A stretch of DNA of 64,000 nt from Hanleya hanleyi (GCA_036873755.1 JAVTVY010025353.1:1-64000); one strand, 5' to 3'. Shown: positions 14,154-29,100, counted from the stretch's first letter. A program made the numbers and translations. The notes: generated by a model not told the origin, from the sequence alone.

Positions 14154-17100
14154 ATCCTCTTTCCCCCTCTCACAATATCTCCCCTTTACTTCGTAAGGCG
14201 AGATAAAAAGATCAAAAAGAAGTATAATATTATAATTAATTGTTTTACTGAATGATGAATAAAGATTTGTGGAAGGTCCACCTTGTCTAGAGTACAGGAG
14301 TGTTCCAGTGTGGGAGGACTTTCTTCTATGGCTTATATTCATGAGAAACAAATATACGTCATAGAGAGGCTACATTGTTCTCACTGGTCAACTCCCATCA
14401 ATTTCGATCCACATTTGTATCAACATGATTAAAGAATGAAAACCGGAGCAGTGGAAGCATAACATTCAGTACCCGGCACTGAAAGCAATCCCAAGTAAGA
14501 TCTTGAGGCGTGGTATCCACATACCAACTTTGAAAAGAATCCATTCAGGCTTTCAAATGTTCTTGTCCGGAAATTTTTTATTTAACTTGGCACACAGGTG
14601 GTGCCACCTATAGGCGGATTGGCATGAACAACAATCTCAAGCGAGATCATGAGGCAAGGTACCCAAGGTCGGACGGATGGATGCACAGACAGAACAGACC
14701 TCTAGCCCTTCGAGCATCGACGGAGAAATTAATTGCTCACATCACTTACCAATAGCCTTAAGGGCGTGCTGCACCTGTAGTGAAAAGTTTGTCAGGGGCA
14801 CCTCGTCAGAGATGGCCATCACAGCAACGGTGGCCAGGTTAGCTACCGGTGACCTATTCTCCATATTAGGATGCTCTGTAAACGAATGATACGTAAATAA
14901 TCTAATAGTCTGAGAGAGTTTTATACAATAATAAGCATATTCCATCAAAATTTAATAACCTTAGCTCTATTGATTCTATTTGGAGAATTCATTAATTTCT
15001 TTGTTTATCCTTGTTACCGAATCAAGATTATAATTTTTACAAGTTCCTTAACTGCTTGAGTTGGAAGAATTACATATGGGATCAGTATAAAATGTGGGTA
15101 CCCAGATTAATCTCCCACGAAATGAAAAACGCTCAAAAAGAGAGCACCATTTAATATTAAAGATGTAATCAGCCTCAAATCTGGGCTGAAATTGATGTCT
15201 CTCAAACTCGGCGAAAGTGACATATGTTACAACAGGTACAAAATGAAACACATTTGACCACAAAAAACTAAACATGTTTCCACCATTCACGAGAAAATAG
15301 AAGGAGTTGATCTCTAAAAATAAACAGCATGGCATGCCGTTTATTTTTCCACGGCCGTGTCAACAAGCGTATACACGTATGGTGCGTTCTACCAACGTAC
15401 GCTATGCGACATCACCGAACCGTGGGCACGAGCCATGACGTTATCCCATGGCTGCAGCTGTGCAGCATTCAAATTCGTGAGCGTCGCTACGTCACTCATA
15501 CGTCACGCAGTGACGTCATTTTCCTCTCCGCGTACAACACACACTCAATGGCGAGACAGAAAAGCCGTCGAAGCGGGCAGAGTTACAAATTTCTCTGACA
15601 AGATATTCTTGCATTCGTTGTATATGACGATCCCACTATCGTCAAATATAATACATATGATGCTTTGGTAATCTTCCCTGCTGAAAAAAACGCACAGGGG
15701 AGAGGTTACAAAATCCATCCATTTTGAGGCTGATTACATCTTTAACTGTTTTTATTTTGCAGGAGCTTTCGTCAGTATATAACCCACTTCCTCGGGTTAT
15801 ATTCCCATGAAGGTTCATGCAAAATAAATACAGTTAGTCTTAAATGGTGCTGCCTTTTTCGAGTGTTTTGTCATATGAGATCAACAAACACACAAAACAG
15901 CATCTTCAGAAATCAACAGTCTGAACCTCAGGTCAAGGGACAGTCAGTGTAGGCATAGCCAGCCAGATGAAATTTAATACCACCCATTTCATAGAGATCG
16001 ATAGCCTATTTATTTGTGCATTTAACTGTTAGCAATAGGCCACATCGGTTTTTGTTTTTTTTTGCTGATGTGCACCAATCAGTACAGCTGCTCCCTTCAG
16101 TCAACTGACTTATTCTTTCCCCCATGAAATTCAGCAGAATCTGCTTCATTTGCTCAAGTGGATGAAGAAAAACATGACCCGATTGGGTGAACCCGATTTC
16201 AGCAGGCTGAGTGCAAAACTGAGAAAATGAAATCAAGTGTCGAGAATTTTTCCCAACAGAGCCAAAATGTGTTGGGGAAAATTTGGAAAAAATCACTGTT
16301 GAGTTGATTTAACAAGTCAATATTGAAGATTATAATTATCCATCTCAGTTTTAGTTTGTTTAGTTGGGGCGTTAATCGGTATATAGTTCCTGTAAGAGGA
16401 GATACCGCTTTTCAACGTGACTTCACATGTTAGCATATGGAACAATGCCCGACCACTTCCCCATTTGCTACTATTGGAAATCCCGTAAATTCATGTCACT
16501 TCGTCTTACATGAACTATATGCCCGTTAATCTCAATGAGCAGCAAATTTTTTCCAGCTAGATCAAGCATGACAGAATTTGGACTTTTGGCATCACAACAG
16601 ATTCTGACATTATTTTGGACTAAAAACAACAAATCAAGATGGACCAAATGTACTAACCTGATAATGCCACGGCATTCCTGCTCTGTAAATTACCCAGAAT
16701 CCTCTTGCCTAGCAGATGGATGAGACGGGTGACCACTTGGGGGTATTTCTTCTTGATCAGGTTTAACAGTTCTACAGGGAGCTTAGCCAGCTCTGTGTCT
16801 CTGTGGAGAATGGAGAAGTTGAACCTTTGGGCTCAGTCCATAGTTGCGGATTTTTGGTCCCCCTCAAAATCTTTGAAGTTAATATTCCACCAGGTTTGAC
16901 CCCATGAGAATTTTTATTGGCTTATTGTTTATTAATATTTGTAATATCATTCAGTTGACTGGTTGATTTGCTTCAAATCAATACATGGTATTTTGCCAGT
17001 TAGATTGGCCAATGCTTCTTTATGAAGATGTAAGTGCGAAAGTGTGGCTGTAAATTGGGGCCTTTTTCTGCTTGCGAGCACATGGTATATTTTGCAGTGG

Positions 17101-20100
17101 GAAAATGAGCTTGAAATCCGCGTGGTCGACCCCCTATTTTCTTTGCCAATTTTTGTTGATCCTTCGACTGGGCACAGTGTAGGTGAGTTTCAAAGCAATC
17201 GATTGTCAAGTTTTTTCTGTGATGGGGAAAGAATATGACCTATTTTGGGCCAAATTTAGAGGATTTTCCTGAAGTTTGGGGCATGTTCAGTAGGGGTTAT
17301 GGGGACCCTGATTTCGGTCAGCTATGTTTACATCTGTCTCAGCTTCATGGCAAGAGCCTACTCTTTCAGAAAATATATAGTTCTATGGGGGTTCTCTCAA
17401 AACACGGTTCCTGTTTGGCATATAATAAACCAGCCTACTGTTTAATTTCAGATGCCTTGGCTCTTCTATAGACTGCAACCTATATGACAGAACAGGCATT
17501 TTCTCAGGTAACATTAAATTTGCATATCTGACTCGAAATTTTCCATCCAGAACTACTATTGTTTACTATCAAGTTGAACACAATTTAAAACAATGCTATT
17601 CACACTCAACACAGGACTGAAATTATTGAACCAGCACAGGAGCTTGGACTAGAAAAGGGGGGAGGGGTAACTCTTAGCATGGCCAGAAAATATCTGTTAC
17701 AAGATGTGTAGAATTGCCAACATCAATGTTGGTGTTTCATCGGGAGGGGGTGTCAATTGTCCCAGGAATTTCCCAGAAGTTTTAGTGTCACAGAATAATT
17801 CCTCTGGGACCATTAAAACAGCCCTACCCCCCCCACCCCGACCCCCACCCCGTCCCATAAAACCAGCATTGGAGATGGCAATACTATACACAATGTAACA
17901 GATATTCCCCTGTCATGCTAAGAGTTATCCACCCCTCCCCCCCCCCTTCTAGCCCAAGCTCCTGTGCTGGTTTCATAATTCCAGTCCTGTGTTGGGTGTG
18001 AATATCATTGTTTTGAATTGTGTTCAACATAATATTAAACAATATTAGTACTGAATGCAAAATTTTCAGTCAAATATATTCAAATTTGACATAGCGGTCC
18101 AGCCTGACAAAATGGCGTCGCAAAAACTGTCAAAATATGAATGGGGTAGGGGGAAAGTTGTGGCTCTGTTTTATCTTAATATGACTTTCAACCATTGACT
18201 GTCATATACCATTATACTTGTACAGACCCATAAATTGAAGTGAATAGATAAAAATAAATTCACAAAAAGTACCCTTCACTTAAAGGGCTCAGTCCATAGT
18301 TGCGGATTTTTGGTCCCCCTCAAAATCTTTGAAGTTAATATTCCACCAGGTTTGACCCCATGAGAATTTTTATTGGCTTATTGTTTATTAATATTTGTAA
18401 TATCATTCAGTTGACTGGTTGATTTGCTTCAAATCAATACATGGTATTTTGCCAGTTAGATTGGCCAATGCTTCTTTATGAAGATGGAAGTGCGAAAGTG
18501 TGGCTGTAAATTGGGGCCTTTTTCTGCTTGCGAGCACATGGTATATTTTGCAGTGGGAAAATGAGCTTGAAATCCGCGTGGTCGACCCCCTATTTTCTTT
18601 GCCAATTTTTGTTGATCCTTCGACTGGGCACAGTGTAGGTGAGTTTCAAAGCAATCGATTGTCAAGTTTTTTCTGTGATGGGGAAAGAATATGACCTATT
18701 TTGGGCCAAATTTAGAGGATTTTCCTGAAGTTTGGGGCATGTTCAGTAGGGGTTATGGGGACCCTGATTTCGGTCAGCTATGTTTACATCTGTCTCAGCT
18801 TCATGGCAAGAGCCTACTCTTTCAGAAAATATATAGTTCTATGGGGGTTCTCTCAAAACACGGTTCCTGTTTGGCATATAATAAACCAGCCTATTGTTTA
18901 ATTTCAGATGCCTTGGCTCTTCTATAGACTGCAACCTTTACACAAATTAACTCTCGTGTGATTGGCTGGACTTTACACAGTAACTAACTCTCTGATTGGC
19001 TGGATTCACTACCATTTCATTCTAGCAGCCAATGAAAATTGAGAAATTTATGTCCAAAAATATGAACTGACAAATCAAACATTTCAAAACTAGTTTATAT
19101 CTCATGACTCGTATTCCACACCAGTTTCGCATGACAGTTCTCCGCCCCTACTTTCCCCATGACCATACCCCCCCCCCCACCACCAGTTCCCCACGCCCGT
19201 ACCGCCCTACCAGTTTCTCACGCCCATACTCACCTGACAGCCATGACAGTTGTGGCCCGTTCAGTCTGTGTGAGAACCTCCACAATCCCCACCAGCTCCC
19301 CACGACCGTACTCCCCCACCAGTTCCTTCTTTCCATCCATCAGTGTGATTACGGACCTCAGACGACCCGTCAGGATTATGTACAGGAAATCAGAATTGTC
19401 TGCTTGTCTAAAAATACAAAAAAAAATGTTGTGCGGATGTAACGAGAGTCAAGATTGGCTTCAATATATGCCTGAACATTTGACTAGATTTCCAGATTAT
19501 TGGGTCATACTGATCTTATGTAGTTTTCCTCAAGTTTGGTATGTAACACATCCGAAATTAAATGAGATAGTTCTGTAACTATCAATCACAACAGCAGTGC
19601 AACTTTGAACTCGGTCAATACTAGGATGGGTGACCGGGTGCTGTACTGGTTGTGCTGATCAGTGTCCAGGATAATAGGAACTGTGGCCAATATCGTGTCC
19701 TGGTATATGTAGACACCTTCGTGATTTAACTTAACAAGGGTTATGTGTAACCCGGCAGCTCGCCGTTTTGGGTTTTGTCAGTAACATGCAGCTTCGCATA
19801 AAGATCGAGCCCTTCAGGTTGCACATCACTGGCAATGACAATACATATTGTTATAAAAATTTGACTTCTTTGTCAGTGATGTTGAAGTTGGATTGAAAGA
19901 TGAACTATATTATAAAACTTGAAATAAAGATTACCTTTTTTTTCAAGCAGTAAATTAGTCCAGCCTAAACAGAAAACATTAACTCAGAAACCTTTCAGAG
20001 TCCAAAAGAAGTCAAAATTATTCTAAGTCCAGCCTAAACTAAAAACATTAACCTTCCAGCTTGAGTCTAACGTTGTGCTAAACATAAAAACTTAACCGGA

Positions 20101-23100
20101 CACCGACACCGCCACCTTCCCCCTCTCTCTCCCAATACCTCGCCTACTTCGTATACGGCGAGCTAAAAATTGTTGAAAATGGCGTTAACTTCTACTCATT
20201 CACACACTCACTCACATCACCCGTGGAGATCATTTCTAGACACTAACTTTTCACATTAAAGTGATCGTAAACCCTCAAGTAAATTTTCCATCAAATGACA
20301 GACCATTGGAACCAGTGTCTGAAAATATTTTTCTGTCATTTTTTACGATTTTATTACACAGAGTAAACTGCAAATAAAGCATGGGATTCTATGGTGGTCT
20401 GTTGCGATCATATCTAGGTCCGGTGACGTCACACTGCCTTAATACATATATTTAAAACTTTGTATGCACTTTTCAATGCTTGACTCAAGAGTAAGTTTTG
20501 TATACTTTTTTCAGTACAGACCCACTGTTCCAGTGTGCATGTTTCACCAAAATCGAGTTAAATCGGTTAAATGCAAGATTAAAATTGTCTTGGTACTAAC
20601 GAGTTACTTTACAAAAAGTTAAGTACTTTTTAACTGGTTAGAAAAAATCGCATAAATGAAGTAAAAATATATTTGGATACAGCTGAAATTTGTCTTTCAT
20701 TTGACCTCAGACCTTCATTTCGTTGGAGGGTTTACTATCACTTTAATCAAGCGGGCCGGCTAATAATTAGGTACAGAAAACTCCTCCTCCCAAGAAATCC
20801 TTGCAACATCAATGTCTGTGATTCTTCTTCAACTAATTGAAATCTCATCAATACTGTTCAAAATCTAGTTGGCACTGATTGAAAATCTCACCAAAATATG
20901 ATAATTTGAAAATTGCAGTAAAACAATTCGAAAATCTCATTGAGATACTTTGAAAATCTCATAATCAGTTTCACCTGAATAGAGCTCTGCCTGCCTCTAT
21001 CATCATCCAATCGAGGGCAAAGTCAATCTGTCTGACAAAGGGTGACATACGGAGCAGTGCCGAGTGGGCCACATTCAAAACCACTGATGGCTGTTCTTTC
21101 ATTATTCTGTAACAAAATCAAGAAAAATAAAGAATATACATACATAAATATAGGTATGAAAAGATTGATTTTCTGATGTGGCGAAGTGGTATGAGAAAAA
21201 AATAACAAATGGCCTATGTGTATACACTGCCAAAAATACCCTACTTATTTAAGATAATGCCCTAAAATTTTCTTGAAATAAGATAATTTTACTCAAAATA
21301 AGTTAACTTTTGAGATTTTTTTTTCTTGTTTAAGTAAAATTTGGAGTGCTGTAAGTATATTTTACTTAAACAAAAAAAAATTAAGAATTCTACATTATTA
21401 TATTCTGACTGCAGGTTCGGACTTTATGTCCTTTACAAGGACTATTGTACAGAAATAATGGATGGCCATGATTACTATTGTACCATGTGACTGTCTATCA
21501 GATATGATTTACCAAAATTAATTTATCAAAAAGTAGTGTTAATTATTGAAACATTATGTTTTCGTCCGTTCCCCATGAAAACTGTGGAATAATTAATCCT
21601 TAAATTTTACTATGCAGACTGTTATATAATGATTACATATCATGATTTCACCCGCAAGTAATATGTGTGATTTTGTGACAAGCACTGATCAATATACTGG
21701 TCCAACTCACGAGTAGAAGTCCGACTTGGAAATGATGGCGACCCTAGACTCCGTCTTGGCTCGGATAGTAAAGAAAGAAGGTTCACCCGTCAGGACCCCC
21801 AAAGTGCCCACCATGTCACCAGGGTAAGCTTGATACAGCAGTAACTACAATCACAGATAGACACGTGTTCGAGGGATGATAGCGACCCTGGATCCATCTT
21901 GGCTCGTATAGTCAAGAAAGAATGTTTCCCCTGAACAGCAGCAACTACCGTGCACAGAGACATGTCTAAGATGCCGATCATCCAAGCAGGGCTATCCATA
22001 TAACAAGAGCTAGGGGTCAAACTGCTTGGTCGTTCACTCGTTTTTAAGACCAAAAAAATCTGCTGACAAGTGAAATTTAAGCTCAGGCCATCCTCCTGAT
22101 GATCACAAAAAAATTGGCTTCCGTAAAACAAACTGTCAATGTCACTGATTTTTTTCGGCAAGTATGCAGTTGAGATATTAAACATTTATAAACAATGTTT
22201 CTATTCGTTACTAAATCAAACCTGCTTCAATTATTGCCTTTAAACTCCATTTAAATGCACAATCAAACGTGGAAAACGGAAGTTAAAACTAAAAATTATC
22301 TCCCCTAGGAGAGAGAGTTATCCGCCCCTAGGAGAGCTCTCACTCCTCCCAACGTGGTTACTATATAAGACAAAGCCAGCCCATTCTCGCCCTCTTTCTC
22401 ATTGTAACAACCGAGACCAGTAGTGAACTAGGCCGCGGTCTGAGGGGATGGACGGGAGGGCCCATTAAATTGAAGCAGGTTTGATTTAGTAACGAATAGA
22501 AACATTGTTTATAAATGTTTAATATTCGCTTCCTAAATCGTAAACTTGCTTCAATTATTGCCTCAGTACCAACAGGTGGAAGGAGGGAAACCTCGGCCAT
22601 GTAGCAGATTCAAAGGCAGGCTAAGTAACCGCTGGGAAGACACAGACATGGATATGAGCATGAGACATCAATAATCAAACAATTGAAACCCTGGTCAATG
22701 ACAATAAAAAGGTTAAAATGTGGATAAGATACAGTTGTACTTATCTTGATTGTCTACATCCATGTAGCTGTGCTCGTGGTGTGGAAGTAATTTCTACCGA
22801 GAAAGGACCCCTGCCCGAAGGTTGATAGGTCTACTCGGGAAGCCATCTTTACCAAGAAAGGACCCCTACCCGAAGGACGATAGGTCTACTTGGTAAGGCT
22901 TTATCTGCATGCAGATTCTTGGCTGTTCCTAAGTCCGGGTGAGGCAGAACCAGTCCGTGCCTAGAGGTCGCCAAGCCACACCATTCTCAGTCCACAATCG
23001 TCTTACGTCCAACTTGCTGATCCTTCTTGAGAGTTGAGCGTAGATGACGCAGCTGAGATCATGAGAAGGAAGTCAGATTCAACCTGAAAGACACAATCAA

Positions 23101-26100
23101 AACTGCAGTTAAGGTAAAGAATACACTCACCATGGAGTCAGGCATCTTAGAATGATGATTTAGTGTCCGACATCTCTAGAGGATCCAAGGTCGCCCATCT
23201 GACTTATTTCTTCCTTCAATATGTGATCGAATCAAATGTGGACCAATAGCATGAATGAGATGAGATGATACAGCAATTTGCAGATTTGCTGCGATGATAC
23301 AAAATGCCGCCCCCCCCCCCTTTTTTTTTGAAAATTTAGTTGACCACGTGCTGGGCAGCTATAAGCGGCCCAAGCGTGGTCATCCTATCTGACTGGACTA
23401 ACATATCTCTCAGATAGAAATTGGTGAACGTGGAGTTCGCCGTCCAGGCACAAGACTGGACAATGTCAAGGAGGGGCAGGTTCTTCCATAAATCTCAACA
23501 AAAGAAACCTGGCCGGTAAAGCCAGAGGGTAATTATGGAGTAGTAATAGAAGATACTAATCTAACCTATCTTTTGAGTGTCTTCCTCCATGTAGCTGGGA
23601 TGACACAGATAAGGGAATAAACAGGAGACAATCAACAAGCAACAAGAAAAACCCTGGTCAGAGACGAAAGGGTAAATCATGGATATGATACAGATATACT
23701 TATTCTTGAGTGCCTCCATCCATGTAGCTGTGCTCGTGGTGTGATATGCAAACTCTACCAAGATGTCAGGATCCTCTACCACTCGGGTTGTTAGGTCTTC
23801 TTGGTCTTAGAGGGCGCCAAGCCACGCCATTCTCAGTCCACCAACGACTTACGTCCAACTTGTCTTGTGAGTTGAGCGAAGGAGACACAGCTGAGATCAC
23901 CCAGAAGGAAGTCAGTTTCAAGCTGAAAGACACAAGCAAAACCGTAGTTAAGGTAAAGATTAAACTCTCAAAGTGTCAGACCTCTTAGATTGATGATTAG
24001 AGAGCCCATGGTCGTCTATCCGACTTATTCCTTCCTTCAAAGACGATCATGATGAAGAGCAAGATGGCTGCCTTGCTGCAATGGTGACAAATTCTGCCCT
24101 CCCCCCTCTTTTTCTGAAAGAACTAACCACGTGCTGGGAAGCCCTCAGTGGCCCAAGCGTGGTCACCCTATCTGACTGTACTGACATAACACACAGATAG
24201 AAATTTGTGAACGTGGAGTTTGCTGTCCAGATACAAGACTGGACAATGTCATGGAGGGACAAGTTCTTCCATAAAGACCATGCGTAGCGATGGCACGAAT
24301 CACATTAGAAGAAGCAGAAGACAGTAGTGGGGGCGTCAATGGTATATCTACCTTCTGCCAAATTGGTAAGACTATTTTATGGTCTTCTTCAACTAAGCGG
24401 CTTTTTTAAATATCAAGCCTTGCTGACAGGCGAAGGGAAATGATAACCGTAGCCGAGAGCCGTGAACGGAAACCGGTACGAGTAAGATAGTGGCGGATGG
24501 CTCGAACAGGACGTAACAGAAGATCGTCCTCGAGGCCATGTACAAAGTCTGACAACGCAGGAATGGAGTACGAACGTTGAGCGCACGGACCTGAACGAAC
24601 AGACTCATTTTAGGCGATAAATTCAGGAATGGGCCGAAAAGGAATATTGCAAGACCAATCCGCTGTCCAGGTCATAGAAGATCTTTCAAGTGAAGTACAG
24701 ACACTCTGGACGCCAAAGCAAATGCCGCCACAAAGGCCGTCTCATAAGACACAGCTTTTATAGACGCGGACTCTAAGGGTTCAAAAGGTGGTATAATCAG
24801 AGCACACAGAACCACACCGATATCCTATTTCGGTAACAGTTGGCGAGTACAACGCGACTGTAATGCGAAGGCGCGAATAAGCGCAGAGATATTATCGTTA
24901 AGGCTAATGTTGGTACCAAAAGAAAGACGTAACACCCAGCCAGAGCAGAACGATAGCCTTCCATGGTGCTAATATGAGACTTCCTATCCTGGTGAAGGTG
25001 AAGGAGGAAGTCAATTACGAGGGAAATAGAGTCGGGAACGAAATGACGACCTCGGCACCAGGACAAATAATCCGCTGTAGAGACCGAACCCGAAAAACGA
25101 ACGTAGTGAGTAAGGTCCTACATAAAATAAGCAACCCTAAGGTTGATGACAGAACCATAATGTCAAAGTCTAACCATTGGTGTAACGGTCTATACAGGAA
25201 TAAAGTACTTGATGGAGAAAGTCGGGAAAACTGTCCCCCAAGTACACCACGAAAACATTGTGTTGTTTAAGCACAATCCAAAGGTAAACGGATCTCAACA
25301 TAATGTTTGTGTGTTAAAGTCAACATGGTACTGTGTTAATACAACACTGTGCTGAATTCAATTAAAGGCGACTAGTCCATCATTCACAATCCCGCCGTCG
25401 TCCTCAGAGAATATCCACGTCCATAATCCAAAGACCTATTCCATATAACAGTATTTGACCAAATACTGTTGATTCCAATACAATTTTGATATTCTGAACT
25501 CCAGACAGGAAACAACAAGGTCTGAACAGAACTCTCTTCGTAGAGTAACGACGAACGTAAGTAAATCACAATGTGAAAAACCCGAGAGGAATTGATACCA
25601 GTGGATGGTTGACGCCAAACGAACGGACTTCCCCTCCCGCCGACGACCGACGATAGAGAATCAAAGGAAGTGCCGATGAATGGATATAAAATATGCATCT
25701 CGCAAATGAAGAAATGACGTGACAAACGGCGTTATGGCGTATCGGAAAAATGTCTAACCGATGTAATAGAACGACGCACAGGTGTATGAGAGACACATGA
25801 CGGCGTAATGAACATGTCGTCAAGGTGCAATAGGAAAGCGTAATGTGAAAAATGCGAGAAACGTTGTATATGATAAACAACGTAGTGATTTCCTCATTCA
25901 CAACAACTTAATGTATATACATGCTCATAATGGAGCAGGATACAAACTTATAAAAGTACACGACGTAACAGAAGGGCGTTGCAAACAGTAACCCCGAAGT
26001 CGATTGTAATAATTTTCCTTCTCTTTAAACGCAGTAGAGATGAACATATTAAATGTTTGTAGCGTTAATCACCAAATGTAAGCTCAATGAGATAAATGGG

Positions 26101-29100
26101 ATTATGGATCTTTGTGTCAGTGAACATGAATAATGTGTCAATGAACATGGTTACATTATGACCTCTCCCGATGTAATTTGTCTCCTGTACATGAAATTCA
26201 GTACTGGAGTTTTATATGGAGAGAATATTAAACATTTACAACAATGTTACTATCAATAACCAAATAGTCACACAACCGACATCCAGAACAAAGATTTTTC
26301 CAGGAAACCAAAACAAATCCTTAAAGAATTTTAAATTCCCGAAGAGAGGAAAAACATTTAAAGTCTCTCGCCGGCAGGAAAGTGAGGTTATTCAAAAATT
26401 TTGAATTTGAAATGACCTAACACGAACAAATTTGTCGAGAAGAGGAAGAACAGTAAGAACATTACTAAAGAGCAGTTTGATGCTCTAGTAGACTGTACCG
26501 GTAATACATACTTGGTAGAAAGAAACCATAGAAGACTTCACGACTTACGTATCAATAGGCTTGATCCTTGGCCGGACCAATACATTCCCACTCACGCTAG
26601 TAATTTTAAATTTTCTCATAGGGAAGAAATTAAAATTAGTGCATAACTCCATCTGAATTATAAGCGTAATACAGTATACAGATGGGACCAGCTTGGTGAG
26701 AAACAAACAAATCACATGTATAAAGCAAATTTGTGTATCAAGGCATAGCACAGTTTCACAATAAACAGTGGGTAATAGGATTACATACTCACGATAACCA
26801 ACACGTGATCCCTTTGTTGATCGACACACCCTTAATCACATAAAGAGATCAGCAAAGACGCTCATTAAAATGCAACAAACAGTCGTAGCATTGAAGCCCC
26901 GTAACATCCATTTACGCTATTATTATAGCATCGTTTAAATAGGGTTGAGTTGTGGTTACGTACACAAAAACAACAAACACGTAAACATGAGAGGCAGAAT
27001 AAAACCTCCGTAAGATCTCTCTTGAAGACAGGATATCAAAATCACATAATAATACTTGATATAACAAGAGATTACCTTCTTGGTAGGACCAAAGAATTGA
27101 ATGGATGAAGGTGAGAAACTACCAAAGTCCGAACAAAACATACAACAACAACATGGAACATTGACGGACTGCTTATAAAGACTCGGATTTCCCCGGCGGG
27201 GAAAAACGAACCTCCCGCGTCAAACGAGGGTAGTCCTCACAATCCTGGTAATTAATACAACAATTCAATGGATAAAATCATGAAACAACGAAACAAAAAC
27301 CTGTTCGTTTAAAGTACATCACAATAGGCTCCATACTGACCGAACAAAACGGAATGTTGGGGGCTAATAAAAGCCCACCTCAAATATACCGGGTCGCAAC
27401 TCAAAGTTTGTGTGGAGACGCAATATTGAATACACACTGGCCTAATGCAGGACTGTGTTATTTGTTAAACATGAGATTTCATAAAGGCTTTTAGAAAAAC
27501 ATCGTCAGACGATCATTTCAAGAGAATTTAAAATCTCCGCCAAAAACCCAAATATTTAGTGACGTACGTCCGAAGACACTAAACACGTGGCCGACTCAAA
27601 CGAATCCAACATTCGCCTCAACAAATAGATCGGGCACGGAATTAAATAAACTATGTCCAGATTTAACCGACAACGGAGAAATAGACACACGACGTTGTTT
27701 ATTAGCTTTCTTGTTTTTAGAAGAAACATGTGGTACCGATAGATAGAGGCGAAATAACATGTGGCCAAGAATTCTTTTATCTGACGAAGACAATGGAATG
27801 CACCGAAAAGACCGACTTGGTCTTTGTCAAGCCAAACAAAGGAACGGGTTTGGCATCGACCCTAGACAATGAAGCTCCGGAACGGGTCAAACTGTCTAAC
27901 AACCTAGAAATATCTTCGTGTAGAATAGCCCCGCTTGGCTAAATATATACCGACGTGGGCGAAACTGGATCTTGACCCACTACATTTCATATCCCAAAGA
28001 AATTTCTAAAACCCGTCTGTAGCATGTAAAAGATAAGCACGACGAGCTTGGGCATAATTCTTCCAAGTCGTCGCCCCATAATACACATTCCGAGCACGTG
28101 GACGCACGACAACACAATTCTTTACAAGAAAGCACAAGCCGTGTGGGAGTCCAATGGGGACAATTTTGCCCGCACGTACGACAAGGAATAGAAAGTCGGA
28201 ACCTCAGACATAATACAATAAGTAAGTTCCGAATAAACAACACAAGTCACACTTGATAAAGGATACACCAGCGAAACACTAATATTGTAAATTGAATCTG
28301 AACACTTCCCTAGATGTGCACTGCTCGAGAGCAAACAGGAGAAAGAGGACGAGAATGGGCTGGCTTTGTCTTATATAGTAACCACGTTGGGAAGAGTGAG
28401 AGCTCTCCTAGGGGCGGATAACTCTCTATCCTAGGGGAGATAATTTTTAGTTTTAACTTCCGTTTTCTACGTTTGATTGTGCATTTAAATGGAGTTTAAA
28501 GGCAATAATTGAAGCAGGTTTACGATTTAGGAAGCGAATAGTGATTTTGTTCAGCATGTTTCTCGCATGTCCTGGTCAAGCTGCCTTTACTTCTTGTCCT
28601 GAATTTTGTGATCATCAGTCCGGGTGGTCGTTCGGGTCTTATCGGGAATAGTCGGCAGTAAAGCACATTGACAGCAGATGCCATTTTATGACGATCCAGG
28701 AATGTCATACCGCTGGAGAACAGTCATAAAGGCAGGATTGTTTAGATATTTTCAGCGAGCCGAAACTGGCAATGCGACTTTGAGAGTTGCCACACCATCA
28801 ATTCCAACAGCAACAATGGAAGGCCTACCTTTTTTGGCAACGTTTTGGTGTAAGACCTCCCATTGAAAAGGTAATATCCTGGACAAAAGACTGACAATAT
28901 AACTTGCAGCAGATCCTTTGTCAATTATATTTCGCCAAATCGTTGCCCTTTTTTTACAGAACCAGAAGCAAAGAAACAAAAACAGAGTCATAGTATCCCT
29001 TGCTTGAAGAGATATCCATCACATTGGACCATTGGGAATGGCTAACATTCGAAGAGACTTCGCAAAGAATGTTTTGTACTTGGTGTACAAAATTTGACAA

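Larger units (their letters stand above)
22175..28540 (-). mobile_element. Decayed DIRS-type tyrosine-recombinase retrotransposon
   Basis: About 6.4 kb inside an esterase intron, coding strand the same as the host gene. It has inverted terminal repeats and an internal complementary region that reads as the two element ends joined, the hallmark of DIRS elements. Order on the minus strand: gag-like remnant near 28.2 kb, degraded RT around 25.4-26 kb, tyrosine recombinase pseudogene 24.1-25.1 kb. No target duplication is seen, as expected for YR integration; the ends share only ATA with the circle junction. It cannot be autonomous. Its recombinase part is close to the element at 59-64 kb, of the same family. 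Confidence 0.92.

Noticed and set aside
17000..18927. Duplicated small ORFs (69, 64 and 78 codons) in the 653-bp elements
   Set aside because: Identical only because the DNA is duplicated; overlapping on both strands and no domain.
19605..19660. 5S rRNA gene
   Set aside because: Only the 3' half is present, with an internal deletion, and the same SINE body follows it as in the 40.1-kb copy.
22361..22600. 79-codon minus-strand ORF across a DIRS ITR and internal complementary region
   Set aside because: Lies entirely in non-coding terminal sequence repeated at 58.9-59.3 kb.
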